A DNA stretch of 64,000 nucleotides from Massilia putida (GCF_001941825.1 NZ_CP019038.1:5766001-5830000), one strand, 5' to 3'. Counted from the stretch's first letter, positions 18,335-27,079 are shown. Program-made: numbers and translations. Notes: generated from the letters alone by a model not told the origin.

Positions 18335-19604
18335 TCGATCCGGCAAACCGTGGCCGCCGCGCCCGTCCAGCCCGCCCCGGCCGCGCTTGCGGCGGCTGGT
18401 GCTGGCGTCGGCGGCCGTCGCCGTCGTGGCCGTCCTCGCGTGGAGCGTCATGGACCACGGCGGCCCCGCGCCCGTCGCAGCAAGCGCGCAGGCACCGGCG
18501 TCGCGCGGACCGCAATTCTTCGGCCAGGTCCAGGCCGCCGGCGTGCCGCTGCCGGATGACCGCGCGAGCCGGCGCCGCCAGCTCGTGGAAAACGTGCAGC
18601 TGGCCGATCACACGTATTGCAGCTATCGCGCGTCCAGCCAGTATCCGGTCGGCTCGCGCCCGATGGCGGACAATCCCGACCAGAATCGCCCGAACGATCC
18701 CGTGGCGTCGATGAACCCGATGCGCCTGGACGGCGGCGGAAGCGAAGGCCGCGTTCTGTTGCAGACGTCGCAGTCGCGCGTCTACATGGCGTCCGGTGAA
18801 TCGGTGGCGTTCTCGCTGCGCGCCGTCGACGCGGACGGCAAGACGCTGCCGCTCGTGATCACGCGCGCGCTCGCGCAGGGCATCACGTATGGCGGCGCGC
18901 GCCAGACGCCGCAAGTGAGCATCCCGTTCGTCGACGACGGTACGGGTGCCGACCCGGTGCCGAACGACGGCGCCTTCGCCGGTGTGCTGGCGCCCGCGCA
19001 GACGGGGCTCGCCTCGTTCAACGGCACCATCCGCACCGAAGTGCGCTACAACGTGGGCGGCAAGAGCGGCGTCGTCCAGTTCGACGTCATCTATACGCCC
19101 GAACTGCCGGCCGTGTGGGCGGGCGCGCCGCGCGAAGCCGTCGAGGAGGGTTCGCTCGTGTTCCACCTGCCGCTCGAGGTGCGCATGCCGGGCCGCTACA
19201 TCATCAACGGCCGCGTCGACGACGCCCGCGGCCAGAGCGTCGCGCTGCTGACCTTCAACGACGTGCTCGGGCCCGGCCCGAACGACGTCAGGTTGACACT
19301 GTTCGGCAAGCTGCTGCGCGACCAGTCGCCGCCGCCGCCCCTCACCTTGCGCGACGTCGACGGTTACCTGCTCAAGGAAAACACCGACCCCGACCGCGCG
19401 CTGGTGCCGCGCCTGCAGGGCAAGGTCTTGACGGCCACGGCCCACTCGCCGAAAAGTTATTCGGATGCGGAATGGCAGAGCGAGGAACGGTCGCGCTACC
19501 TGACCGAATTCGGCAAGGACCTGCGCGAAGCGCGCGCCCGCCTGTCCGCGTTCGACCCGACGTCGCCGCCGCCGCCGAGCGAGTGCATGCCGGCAACAAG
19601 GTAG
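18324..19604 (+). CDS. Membrane-anchored extracytoplasmic protein (choice-of-anchor X-like)
   Basis: This 426-residue protein starts at a GTG that overlaps the previous gene by 11 bp. A basic N-terminus and one transmembrane helix (LRRLVLASAAVAVVAVLAW) tether a large exported domain rich in beta strands. Residues about 130-370 contain FVDDGTGADPVPNDGAFAG and LTFNDVLGPGPNDVRLTLFG, reminiscent of the domain annotated as choice-of-anchor X. The C-terminus is Pro/Ser-rich. No catalytic motif is visible; a scaffold, inhibitor or lipase-chaperone-like partner for the two secreted paralogues upstream is plausible but unproven. Confidence 0.65.
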   Translation: MPSSRSGKPWPPRPSSPPRPRLRRLVLASAAVAVVAVLAWSVMDHGGPAPVAASAQAPASRGPQFFGQVQAAGVPLPDDRASRRRQLVENVQLADHTYCSYRASSQYPVGSRPMADNPDQNRPNDPVASMNPMRLDGGGSEGRVLLQTSQSRVYMASGESVAFSLRAVDADGKTLPLVITRALAQGITYGGARQTPQVSIPFVDDGTGADPVPNDGAFAGVLAPAQTGLASFNGTIRTEVRYNVGGKSGVVQFDVIYTPELPAVWAGAPREAVEEGSLVFHLPLEVRMPGRYIINGRVDDARGQSVALLTFNDVLGPGPNDVRLTLFGKLLRDQSPPPPLTLRDVDGYLLKENTDPDRALVPRLQGKVLTATAHSPKSYSDAEWQSEERSRYLTEFGKDLREARARLSAFDPTSPPPPSECMPATR

Positions 19605-19672
19605 GCAGCGGCGCCATCCACGGGTCGACTAGCGTAAAATAGAGGGTTGCACGCAGATATTGAAAGTAAAGC

Positions 19673-20620
19673 ATGTCGATTCAATGGTTCCCAGGCCACA
19701 TGGCCGCCGCCCGCAAGCAGGCCGCGGAACAGATGGAAAACACCGATGTGGTCATCGAGGTCCTGGATGCCCGCCTGCCGGAGGCGAGCAGCAACCCGAT
19801 GGTCGAGGAATTGCGCAAGTTCCGCCAGCGCCCCTGCCTCAAGGTGCTGAACAAGACCGACCTCGCCGATCCCGTCGCCACGGCCGCCTGGGCCGCGTGG
19901 TATGACGCCCAGGACGGCGTCACCGCTTACCCGATGACGACCAAGAAGCCGTCCGACGTGGCGAAGATCCCGGACCTGTGCAAGGCGCTGGCGCCGCACC
20001 GCGGCGTGCCGACGAAGCCGCTGCGCATCATGATCATGGGCATCCCGAACGTGGGCAAGTCGACCCTGATGAACGCGCTGCTCAAGAAGCGCGTGGCGAA
20101 AGTCGGCGACGAACCGGCCGTCACGAAGTCCCAGCAAAAGCTTTATCTGGACAAGTTCACGGTGCTGGTCGACACGCCGGGCATGCTGTGGCCCAAGATC
20201 GAGATGGAGAGCGACGGCCTGATGCTGGCCGCGAGCCATGCGATCGGCACGAATGCCGTGATCGAGGAAGAGGTCGCGGAGTTCCTGGGCAGCCTGCTGC
20301 TGCAGCGCTACCCGCAGCTGTTGACGGCCCGCTACGGCATCAAGACGGACGGCCTGGACGGCTTCGGCGTCATCGAAGGCGTCGCCCAGCGCCGCGCGTT
20401 CCGCGTGCGCGGCGGCGACTACGACTACGAAAAGGCGGCGCACGTGCTGCTGCAGGATTACCGCCAGGGCGCGCTGGGCCGCATCAGCCTGGAAACCCCG
20501 CAGACCCGCGCGGAAGCCCTGGAACGCCACCGCATCGAGATGGAAGAAAAGGCCCGCATCGCGGCCGAGAAGGCCGCGCGCAAGGCGGAGGAGGCGGCGC
20601 GGGGAAAGCGCGGGACTTAA
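19673..20620 (+). CDS. rbgA: Ribosome biogenesis GTPase YlqF/RbgA
   Basis: This 315-residue circularly permuted GTPase shows the expected permuted order of motifs: G4 (LNKTDLADP), then G1 (GIPNVGKSTLMN), then G3 (DTPGMLWPK). The N-terminal IQWFPGHMAAARKQ is the family signature. RbgA assists late 50S assembly. The last ~45 residues are a charged Ala/Lys/Glu coiled coil. It is monocistronic, followed by a copy of the long-stem repeat and the convergent ygiD. Confidence 0.93.
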   Translation: MSIQWFPGHMAAARKQAAEQMENTDVVIEVLDARLPEASSNPMVEELRKFRQRPCLKVLNKTDLADPVATAAWAAWYDAQDGVTAYPMTTKKPSDVAKIPDLCKALAPHRGVPTKPLRIMIMGIPNVGKSTLMNALLKKRVAKVGDEPAVTKSQQKLYLDKFTVLVDTPGMLWPKIEMESDGLMLAASHAIGTNAVIEEEVAEFLGSLLLQRYPQLLTARYGIKTDGLDGFGVIEGVAQRRAFRVRGGDYDYEKAAHVLLQDYRQGALGRISLETPQTRAEALERHRIEMEEKARIAAEKAARKAEEAARGKRGT

Positions 20621-20637
20621 AATCCCCTGCCAACGAC

Positions 20638-20745
20638 AGGCGTAGGGTGGGCATTTGAGGCCGGGGAGCTCAAATGAAACGTGCCCACCGAACGTTTGTG
20701 GACCGCCGACGTAAATGGTGGGCTCGGGGAGCCCACCTACGTTAA
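20638..20745. repeat. Long-stem intergenic repeat, copy A
   Basis: A ~108-bp element between the convergent rbgA and ygiD. Outer inverted arms GCGTAGGGTGGGC (20640-20652) and GCCCACCTACG (20731-20741) enclose GCATTTGAGGCC ... CTCAAATGAAACGTGCCCAC. The same core occurs at 54257-54354 and, inverted, at 62969-63090. It probably folds into a long hairpin and may act as a bidirectional terminator. Confidence 0.8.
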
Positions 20746-21558
20746 TCAGGCCGCCTCGCCGAACCTGAAACTCGACACCGTCAACGCCCCGAAGAAACTC
20801 TCTTCGTGGTACACGCACGCGGCCTTCTCGTTCTCGGCCGCGCCCAGCGCCACCCACAGCGGCACCAGGTGATCCTCGCGCGGATGCGCCATGCGCGCAT
20901 ACGGCGCCTCGCTCCAGCGCAATAACGCCTGCTCGCGGTCGGCCGGCGCCAGTTCCAGCAGCACGTGCTGCAGCCACGTATCGAACGCGTTCGACGCCAG
21001 CGCGCCGCCCGGGCCGAACTGTCTCAGGTTGTGGAACGACAGCCCGCTCCCGAGGATCAGCACGCCCTCGTCGCGCAGCGGGGAAAGCAGCCGGCCCGCG
21101 GCCAGGTGGACGGCCGGGTCGTAATCGTGGCGGATCGACAGCTGCACGACCGGCATGTCGGCCTCGGGATAGATCGGCGCCAGCATCGAGAACGTGCCGT
21201 GGTCGAAGCCGCGTTCCGCGTCGAGGCGGGCCGGCTGGCCGCCATCGTTCAACAGTTGCGCGACCCTTTCCGCCAGCCGCGGCTCGCCCGGCGCCGGGTA
21301 GCGGATCCGGTACGTGTGCGGCGGGAAGCCGCCGTAGTCGTAGATCATGCCCGGCGCGGTGCCGGACGATACGGTGAATTCGTCCGTCTCCCAGTGGCTC
21401 GTCACCACGAGCACGGCGTTCGGACGCACGCCGATCTGGCGCTTGATGTCGACCAGCGACGCTTCCAGCTCGGCATACGTGGGGCCGTACTGGTCCTTCA
21501 TCCACGGCCACGGGCCGCCTCCGTGCGAGACGAAATAAGTGGGCAGGCGGGTCGGCAT
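20746..21558 (-). CDS. ygiD: 4,5-DOPA-extradiol-dioxygenase-like protein
   Basis: This 270-residue class III extradiol dioxygenase of the LigB/DODA family has N-terminal YFVSHGGGPWPW with the metal His, then VVTSHWETD, GFDHGTFSMLAPIYP and the closing HPREDHLVPLWVALGA, which give the His set expected for a zinc/iron site. E. coli YgiD is a zinc-dependent enzyme converting DOPA to betalamic-acid-type products; the physiological substrate is unknown. Convergent to rbgA. Confidence 0.88.
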   Translation of the reverse strand: MPTRLPTYFVSHGGGPWPWMKDQYGPTYAELEASLVDIKRQIGVRPNAVLVVTSHWETDEFTVSSGTAPGMIYDYGGFPPHTYRIRYPAPGEPRLAERVAQLLNDGGQPARLDAERGFDHGTFSMLAPIYPEADMPVVQLSIRHDYDPAVHLAAGRLLSPLRDEGVLILGSGLSFHNLRQFGPGGALASNAFDTWLQHVLLELAPADREQALLRWSEAPYARMAHPREDHLVPLWVALGAAENEKAACVYHEESFFGALTVSSFRFGEAA

Positions 21559-21588
21559 GACGGCTCCTTCGGACGGCGTTCTAAATAT

Positions 21589-22527
21589 TCATGGTAGCCG
21601 ATCCGCGCCGATCGCGTCGGCGCCGGGTCGGCGCACCAACGCCAGCAACGCGAACAGGCGCGCCGCACGCATCCACCCGAGCACGAGCACCACCAGCTGG
21701 GCCAGCACGACGGCGGCGACCGTGCCGGCCGTCCCCAGTGCCGGCACGTGTGCGCGCGCGAACGCGAGCAGCGCGGCAAGCGCGAGTCCGACGGCCGTGA
21801 CGGCGAGATAGACGCCCAGCAGCGCCAGCGGCCGCCGCGCCAGCAGGCCGCAGCCGCGCCACCACGCGGCGACGGCCGAGGTGCGGCGGCGGTCGGCCGC
21901 CAGCACGGCGCGGCCGACATCGACCGTCGCGTGGGCCAGCAGGAGCAGCACGGCCGTGGCGAGCATGGCCAGGTGCGCGGCGCGCTCGGCGTCGGTTTCC
22001 AGCAGGGCCGTCTCGGCAGCCTGGCCGGCCAGCCGGTACGCGCCGGCGCCCAGCAGTCCGGCGACGCCGAGTGGCACGCTCGACCACACGAGCATGCGCG
22101 CCAGGCGCGGATACTCCTGCGCGCCTGCGGCCAGCAGCGCGCCCATGCCCAGGCGCTGCGGTGCGCGGCTCGCAGCGATCACCATCCCGGACAGCAGCGG
22201 CGACAACAGCAGCGTCGACGCGAGCGCGACGAGGCCGCCCTCGCTCAATGCCGGCCCATGGTGCTCGCGCGCGGTGCCCACGATGTCGGCGAACGCGATC
22301 ATGTCGAGGCGCTCGGCGAGGCGGCCCGCATACACCGAATGATCGAGGCTGGCGGACAGCAGCTCCCACACCGGCAGCGTGGCGACGACGGTAGGCAGCA
22401 GCAGGAGGAGGGCCCACCACAGCAGCAGGCGCCATTGCAGCGCGCCCCGCGCCGTGCGCAGCGCGGCGCCCGCGCCGGCGTCGTGCGGCGTCAGGGAACG
22501 GGATGCCAACGTCGATTCGGTCGTCAT
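21589..22527 (-). CDS. Multi-pass membrane protein of unknown function
   Basis: This 312-residue protein has about six predicted transmembrane helices (for example LLLWWALLLLLPTVVATLP, LVALASTLLLSPLLSGMVI, LLGVYLAVTAVGLALAALLAF and VVLAQLVVLVLGW). No recognisable domain. Its start overlaps the stop of the upstream M1 peptidase by 4 bp (ATGA at 22524-22527), so it is translationally coupled to that peptidase and probably functions with it. The long open frame that continues to base 27054 is not coding. Confidence 0.75.
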   Translation of the reverse strand: MTTESTLASRSLTPHDAGAGAALRTARGALQWRLLLWWALLLLLPTVVATLPVWELLSASLDHSVYAGRLAERLDMIAFADIVGTAREHHGPALSEGGLVALASTLLLSPLLSGMVIAASRAPQRLGMGALLAAGAQEYPRLARMLVWSSVPLGVAGLLGAGAYRLAGQAAETALLETDAERAAHLAMLATAVLLLLAHATVDVGRAVLAADRRRTSAVAAWWRGCGLLARRPLALLGVYLAVTAVGLALAALLAFARAHVPALGTAGTVAAVVLAQLVVLVLGWMRAARLFALLALVRRPGADAIGADRLP

Positions 22528-24659
22528 AGGGTCGCGATCAGGGCCAGGAGATAGTCGACGACGGCGGCGAATTCGAAGCCCCAGCGGCGCGACGCGCGCG
22601 CGTCCGGTTCGAGGGTGCGGCTGTCGTCGAGCTTGTTCACGTCGAGGTAGTGCAGGCGCTGCGGGTCCAGTTCGGCCGACACGGCCCGCGCGGACTTCGT
22701 CCACACGAAACGGTGCCAGCGTTCGTCGGCGTCCCAGTGCGCGGTCTCGCTGCTGCCGTCGGCGAATGTCACGAGCAGCGTCTGCGGGACCGGAGCGCCG
22801 AGGCGGCGCATGGTCACCTCCGTGCGGTACGGGTACGGCCCCGTGCCGTCCGGCGCGTGCGGATGCGCTTTTCGCCACTGCGTGCGGGCGGCGTCGATGC
22901 GCTTGTCGACATCGGCCTGTTTGTCGTGCATGCCGGGCAGGGGCAGCTGCTCGGTGCTCGAGAGATCGCCGATGCGGTCGTCGACGCGGGTGACCGCGTA
23001 GACCTGGCGCGCGAACGCGTCCTCGATGACGGCGCGCCGGCCCGTTACCTCGGCCAGCGTCTCGGCCAGGTCCGCGACGCTCGGGTGGCGGAATTTCCAG
23101 CGCCGGTAGTATTCCTTGAACGCGCGCTCCATCGGCGCCTTGCCGATGCGCGCTTCCAGGTCGCGCATCAGGATCGCGGTACGCGTGTAGACGGGACCGA
23201 TGTCTTGCAGGCGGGACCACGCGTTGGCGCCGGGCGGATCGGCCGGGTCGTTGCGCGGCGTGGCCGTGCGTTCGGCGTCGAAGGTCGGATAGCCGGGCGC
23301 GAAGCCGAGGCGGGCCAGCAGCGGCGTCGCGATGAACGCCAGCTGGCCCTGGTCGCGCATCATGCGGTTGTCCCAGTATTCGTTCAGGCCCTCGTCCAGC
23401 ATCGGCTCTTCGAATTCGTTCGACGCGAGCAGGCCATAAAAATAGCCGTGGCCGAATTCGTGGATCGTGACGAAGGCCAGCGCGAACTGGTTCGCCGTGC
23501 GCGCATCGACCGTCCGATAGGCTTCGGCCGTGAAGAACGTCGGGTATTCCATGCCGCCCGCTTCCTCCGCGTTGTAGGGCGGGATCACGACGGTCAGCGT
23601 CTTGTACGGGTAGGGGCCCAGCGTGTTCGAGAAATACGTCAGCGATTCCTTCGCCGTCTTCAGCGCGGGCGCCGCGCTGGCGGCGAATTCGGGCGGGTAC
23701 AGCACCGTCACCGTCACGGGCGGGCTGCCCGGGCCGGTCCACGTGTCGACGAGGGGCTTCGCCGTCTGGCTGTCGGCGGTCCAGGCGAAGTCGTGGACGT
23801 CGCCCTGCACGAAGCGCCACGTGCGCAGGCCGCCCTTGTCGACGGGGGCGCCTTGCGGCTCGCCCGTCGCGCCCACCGTGTAGCCGCGCGGGACGGTCAA
23901 CTTGACGTCGTAGCTGCCGAAGTCCGCGTAGAACTCGGAATTCATGTGGAATTCGTGCACGTTCCAGCGCGGCGCTTGTGCCCCGCGTTCGCCCGGCAGT
24001 TCCAGCACGCCGATCTTGGGGAACCATTGGGCGACGAGGTGGAAGGTGCCGAAGTATCCCGTGCGCGCGACGACGCGCGGCAGCTGCGTGAGGAAGTCGA
24101 TGTCGAACGTGGTCGATTGGCCCGGCGCGACGGCCTGCGGCAGGTCGAAACGCACCACCGTGTGGTCCGTCGCGGGGCCGTTGTCGGGATGGACGAAGGT
24201 CCACGGCACATTCGCGCCGCCCTGTGCGACGCGGCTCAGGGCGATGTGGCCCCATGCGTCCTTGATGTCGACGCCGGAGCGGAAGGTGCCGTCGCGCTCG
24301 CGCCGCTCCGTGAAGAACGTGCTGCCCGCGCTCTCGAACGCATTCATGTACAGGTGCAGGTAGACGCTCTTCACGGCGACCTTGCTGCGGTTGCGCCATG
24401 TGAGCCGTTCGCGGCCCGCGACCGTGTGCTTGACGGGATCGAGCGTGGCGTCGATGTCGTAATGGACGACGCGGTCGGACAAGGTCGGCTCGCGGCCCGT
24501 GCGCGGGCCGCCCCAGGCGTCCGGGCTGCTGGGCACGCGCACGGCGGCGGCGTCGGGTGCGGCGAGGGCGATGCCGTCGGACGCCGGCGCGGCGCGCACT
24601 GTGCCCGTCAGCAGCAGGGCGGCGGCGATGGCGAAGCGGACACTGAAACGAGGATGCAT
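22524..24659 (-). CDS. M1-family metallopeptidase
   Basis: This ~711-residue exported peptidase has a signal peptide near the start (AIAAALLLTGTVRA) and an N-terminal beta domain (ERLTWRNRSKVAVKSVYLHLYMNAF). The gluzincin active site HEFGH (TIHEFGHGYFYGLL) is followed 18 residues later by the third zinc ligand in EPMLDEGLNEYW. GGMEYPTFF is a variant of the GAMEN exopeptidase motif. Periplasmic or surface aminopeptidase activity is expected. The ATG at 24659 is chosen because the signal peptide starts there. It is divergent from the btuB riboswitch and coupled to the membrane protein downstream. Confidence 0.88.
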   Translation of the reverse strand: MHPRFSVRFAIAAALLLTGTVRAAPASDGIALAAPDAAAVRVPSSPDAWGGPRTGREPTLSDRVVHYDIDATLDPVKHTVAGRERLTWRNRSKVAVKSVYLHLYMNAFESAGSTFFTERRERDGTFRSGVDIKDAWGHIALSRVAQGGANVPWTFVHPDNGPATDHTVVRFDLPQAVAPGQSTTFDIDFLTQLPRVVARTGYFGTFHLVAQWFPKIGVLELPGERGAQAPRWNVHEFHMNSEFYADFGSYDVKLTVPRGYTVGATGEPQGAPVDKGGLRTWRFVQGDVHDFAWTADSQTAKPLVDTWTGPGSPPVTVTVLYPPEFAASAAPALKTAKESLTYFSNTLGPYPYKTLTVVIPPYNAEEAGGMEYPTFFTAEAYRTVDARTANQFALAFVTIHEFGHGYFYGLLASNEFEEPMLDEGLNEYWDNRMMRDQGQLAFIATPLLARLGFAPGYPTFDAERTATPRNDPADPPGANAWSRLQDIGPVYTRTAILMRDLEARIGKAPMERAFKEYYRRWKFRHPSVADLAETLAEVTGRRAVIEDAFARQVYAVTRVDDRIGDLSSTEQLPLPGMHDKQADVDKRIDAARTQWRKAHPHAPDGTGPYPYRTEVTMRRLGAPVPQTLLVTFADGSSETAHWDADERWHRFVWTKSARAVSAELDPQRLHYLDVNKLDDSRTLEPDARASRRWGFEFAAVVDYLLALIATL

Positions 24660-24684
24660 GCGAGCCCCCTGGCGTGGCTGTAAT

Positions 24685-24713
24685 TTTTGTGCCCACACTA
24701 TACAGGTTATAAT
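24685..24713 (+). promoter_or_regulatory. Probable sigma-70 promoter of the btuB riboswitch transcript
   Basis: A perfect -10 TATAAT (24708-24713) has a weak -35 TTTTGT (24685-24690) at 17 bp. The expected transcription start is about 24720, exactly where the riboswitch begins. Confidence 0.6.
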
Positions 24714-24719
24714 CCCCAG

Positions 24720-24940
24720 GTTTGGTGCCCGCACGCGCGTCTGCGCGTGCAGTTAAACGGGAAACACGAAGCGCGCGCCTCCGGCGGGTCGCCAACGTGT
24801 GCTGCCCCCGCAACGGTAAACAAGCGTCGCCGCATCGGCGACAGGCCGCCCCGATAACCACTGTGCTTGCATAGGAAGGTGGGACGGTCCGTCTTGGAGC
24901 CCGGAGACCGGCCAGACAGGGGAAGCCGGTGTCAAACCGC
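24720..24940 (+). ncRNA. Cobalamin (AdoCbl) riboswitch
   Basis: The B12-box core GCTGCCCCCGCAACGGTAA (24801-24819) is preceded by the GGTGCCC start (24724-24730). It is followed by the conserved CCACTGTG (24858-24865), GGAAGG and the closing GAGCCCGGAGACCGGCC (24897-24913). These are the invariant blocks of class-I cobalamin riboswitches in the right order and spacing. Downstream, ACCGGC (24907-24912) can pair with GCCGGT (24925-24930), a candidate expression-platform hairpin; a further GCCGGC repeat lies at 24952-24957 and 24973-24978 before the start codon. It sits upstream of the btuB-like receptor, so repression by cobalamin is expected. Confidence 0.93.
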
Positions 24941-24999
24941 GCTTTTGTGTACGCCGGCGTGCGGGGACGCTTGCCGGCCAAACGAAGATTGAACATCCA

Positions 25000-26982
25000 A
25001 TGAATTCTGCCGCCTCCACCCGCGGCGCGCCGGCCGTCAAGCCGATCGCGCTGGCCTGCGCCGTATCCCTGTCCCTGTTTGCCGGCGCCGTTCGCGCCCA
25101 GGACGACATCCCGTCGACCGTCGTCATCACCGGTTCCCGTTTTCCCAGTGTCGAAAGCCTGCGTCCGATCGGCGCCACCGTCATCACCCAGGACGACATC
25201 CGCCGCGCCGGCGTCAATGACGTGAACAGCGCGATCCGCAAGGTCGGCGGCGTGTTCGGCCGCCAGAGCCTCGATTCGTCGCCCGACTTCGCGCTCGACC
25301 TGCGCGGCTTCGGCACCAACAGCGCGCAGAACATGGTGATCATGGTCGACGGCGTGCGCCTGAACGAGAACGAGCTGGCGAACACCGTACTGTCGACGAT
25401 CCCGATCGACACGGTCGAGCGCATCGAGATCACCCGCGGCGGCGCCAGCGTGCTGTACGGCGAAGGCGCGACCGGAGGCGTCATCCAGATCACCACGCGC
25501 CGCGCCGTCGCCGCCGGCATGCACGGTTCCGTGTTTGCGGAAGGCGGTTCGTTCCACGAGCACGACGTGCGTGCGCAGCTGTCGCAGACCGCTGGCGACA
25601 TCAGTGCCGACATCGCCGTCGCGCGCCAGGGCAGCAACAACTACCGCCGGAACAGCGACTTCGACCAGACGACGGCCTCGCTCAACCTGCAGACCCGCTT
25701 CACGGGCGGGCGCGCCGGCATCCACGTCGAGAGCGCGCGCCAGGAGACGCGCCTTCCCGGTTCGCTCACGCTGGCGCAGTTCGACGCCGACCCGCGCCAG
25801 GCCTCGACCCCGCAGGACTTCGGCTCGCTGAACACCGACCGCGCGAACGTCTTCGCCGAGTACCGCCTGGGCGCGGTCGACCTGGCGGCCGACCTGTCGC
25901 ACCGCGAGCGCAACCTGCGGTCGAACTACCTGTCCTTCGGCTCGGCCAATGCGTACGACGGCCGCCAGGACCAGTTCTCGCCGCGTGCCCGCTGGCTGTC
26001 CGACGTCGGCGGCATGCTCAACGAACTGGTGGGCGGCCTGGACGTCACGCGCTGGAAGCGCAAGACGACGGCATCGTACTCGAACGCCGATGCGAGCCAG
26101 TCGTCGAAAGCGGTATACCTGCGCGACGAGCTGCGCTTCGATCCGGCCCACGACGGCCGCGTCGCCCTCGGCGCGCGCCACGAGAACTTCGACAAGGACG
26201 TCGTGGACGCCGTGGCCCACGTCGCGCCGGAAGACCGCTCGCAATCGCAGAACGCGTGGGAAGCGCAGGCCAGCTACCGCGTCCATCCGCTCGTCGAGGT
26301 GTTCGCCAAGGCGGGACAGAGCTACCGTGTGGCGAACGTGGACGAGAACGGCTACCGCACCAGCATCGACATCCTGAAGGCGCAGACGTCGCACGACCTG
26401 GAATTCGGCACGACCTTGCGCCACGCGCCGGGCGACGACAGCCGTACGTTGACGGCGCGCGTGTTCCGTCATCGCCTGAACAACGAGATCTTCTTCGATC
26501 CGACCGCGAACGGCGGCTGGGGTGCGAACACGAACCTCGACCCGACCGAGCGCAAGGGCTTCGAGATCGATGCCGAAGCGCAGCTGGCGGCCGGCTGGCG
26601 GGCGGCAGCGCACGTGCAGCACGTGCTGGCCCGCTTCACGGACGGCCCGAACACCGGCCGCGAACTGGTGCTGGTGCCGAAGAACGTGGTGACCGCGCGC
26701 CTGGCCTGGGCACCGGGCAATGGCCAGTCGGCCGACGTGGGCGCGCAATGGGTCGACAGCCAGCGCTACGGCAACGACTTCAGCAACAGCTGCGGCGCGC
26801 GCATGCCGTCCTACACGACGCTCGACGCGCGTTACGCCGTCAAGTTCGGCGCGTGGGAAGTCGCCGCGACGGGGCTGAACCTGGCGGACCGCCACTACTT
26901 CAGCAATGCGTTCGGCTGCAAATCGGGCATCTATCCGAGCGATGGGCGCCAGCTGAAACTGTCGGCACGGTACGACTTTTAA
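25000..26982 (+). CDS. btuB: TonB-dependent vitamin B12 receptor (BtuB-like)
   Basis: This 660-residue outer-membrane receptor has a signal peptide (about residues 1-33, ending VRAQ), TonB box STVVITGSR and a plug domain (about 45-160, with RGGASVLYGEGATGGVIQITT). A 22-strand barrel follows, ending in the expected C-terminal aromatic (RYDF). The cobalamin riboswitch directly upstream supports B12 as the ligand. Energised by TonB-ExbB-ExbD; an exbB-exbD pair lies at 42.1-43.1 kb, though nothing ties it to this receptor specifically. The Shine-Dalgarno is weak, consistent with translation control by the riboswitch. Confidence 0.92.
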   Translation: MNSAASTRGAPAVKPIALACAVSLSLFAGAVRAQDDIPSTVVITGSRFPSVESLRPIGATVITQDDIRRAGVNDVNSAIRKVGGVFGRQSLDSSPDFALDLRGFGTNSAQNMVIMVDGVRLNENELANTVLSTIPIDTVERIEITRGGASVLYGEGATGGVIQITTRRAVAAGMHGSVFAEGGSFHEHDVRAQLSQTAGDISADIAVARQGSNNYRRNSDFDQTTASLNLQTRFTGGRAGIHVESARQETRLPGSLTLAQFDADPRQASTPQDFGSLNTDRANVFAEYRLGAVDLAADLSHRERNLRSNYLSFGSANAYDGRQDQFSPRARWLSDVGGMLNELVGGLDVTRWKRKTTASYSNADASQSSKAVYLRDELRFDPAHDGRVALGARHENFDKDVVDAVAHVAPEDRSQSQNAWEAQASYRVHPLVEVFAKAGQSYRVANVDENGYRTSIDILKAQTSHDLEFGTTLRHAPGDDSRTLTARVFRHRLNNEIFFDPTANGGWGANTNLDPTERKGFEIDAEAQLAAGWRAAAHVQHVLARFTDGPNTGRELVLVPKNVVTARLAWAPGNGQSADVGAQWVDSQRYGNDFSNSCGARMPSYTTLDARYAVKFGAWEVAATGLNLADRHYFSNAFGCKSGIYPSDGRQLKLSARYDF

Positions 26983-26998
26983 GTCGCAGCTCGCTCCG

Positions 26999-27079
26999 CC
27001 GTCACCGCCGCGAAAGCGGGGATCCATACTGAACAGATCGAAGTGGCTCAGCATGGATGCCCGCTTGCGCGGGAATGAC
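26999..27079. repeat. REP/dRS3-like inverted repeat, locus 1
   Basis: Two inverted arms of a ~30-bp unit follow btuB: GCGAAAGCGGGGATCCATAC (27010-27029) and, inverted, CATGGATGCCCGCTTGCGCG (27052-27071), followed by GGAATGACG. The unit reads CGTCATTCCCGCGNAAGCGGGNATCCATNCTG. Related units occur at 34160-34355 and 43130-43219. Confidence 0.8.

Noticed and set aside
21589..27054. 1821-codon open frame on the minus strand
   Set aside because: It joins three unrelated stretches: the membrane protein frame (real, 21589-22527), then wrong-frame translation of the M1 peptidase, the riboswitch and antisense btuB. Such giant frames are common in GC-rich DNA; only the first part has a start at a coupled ATGA junction.
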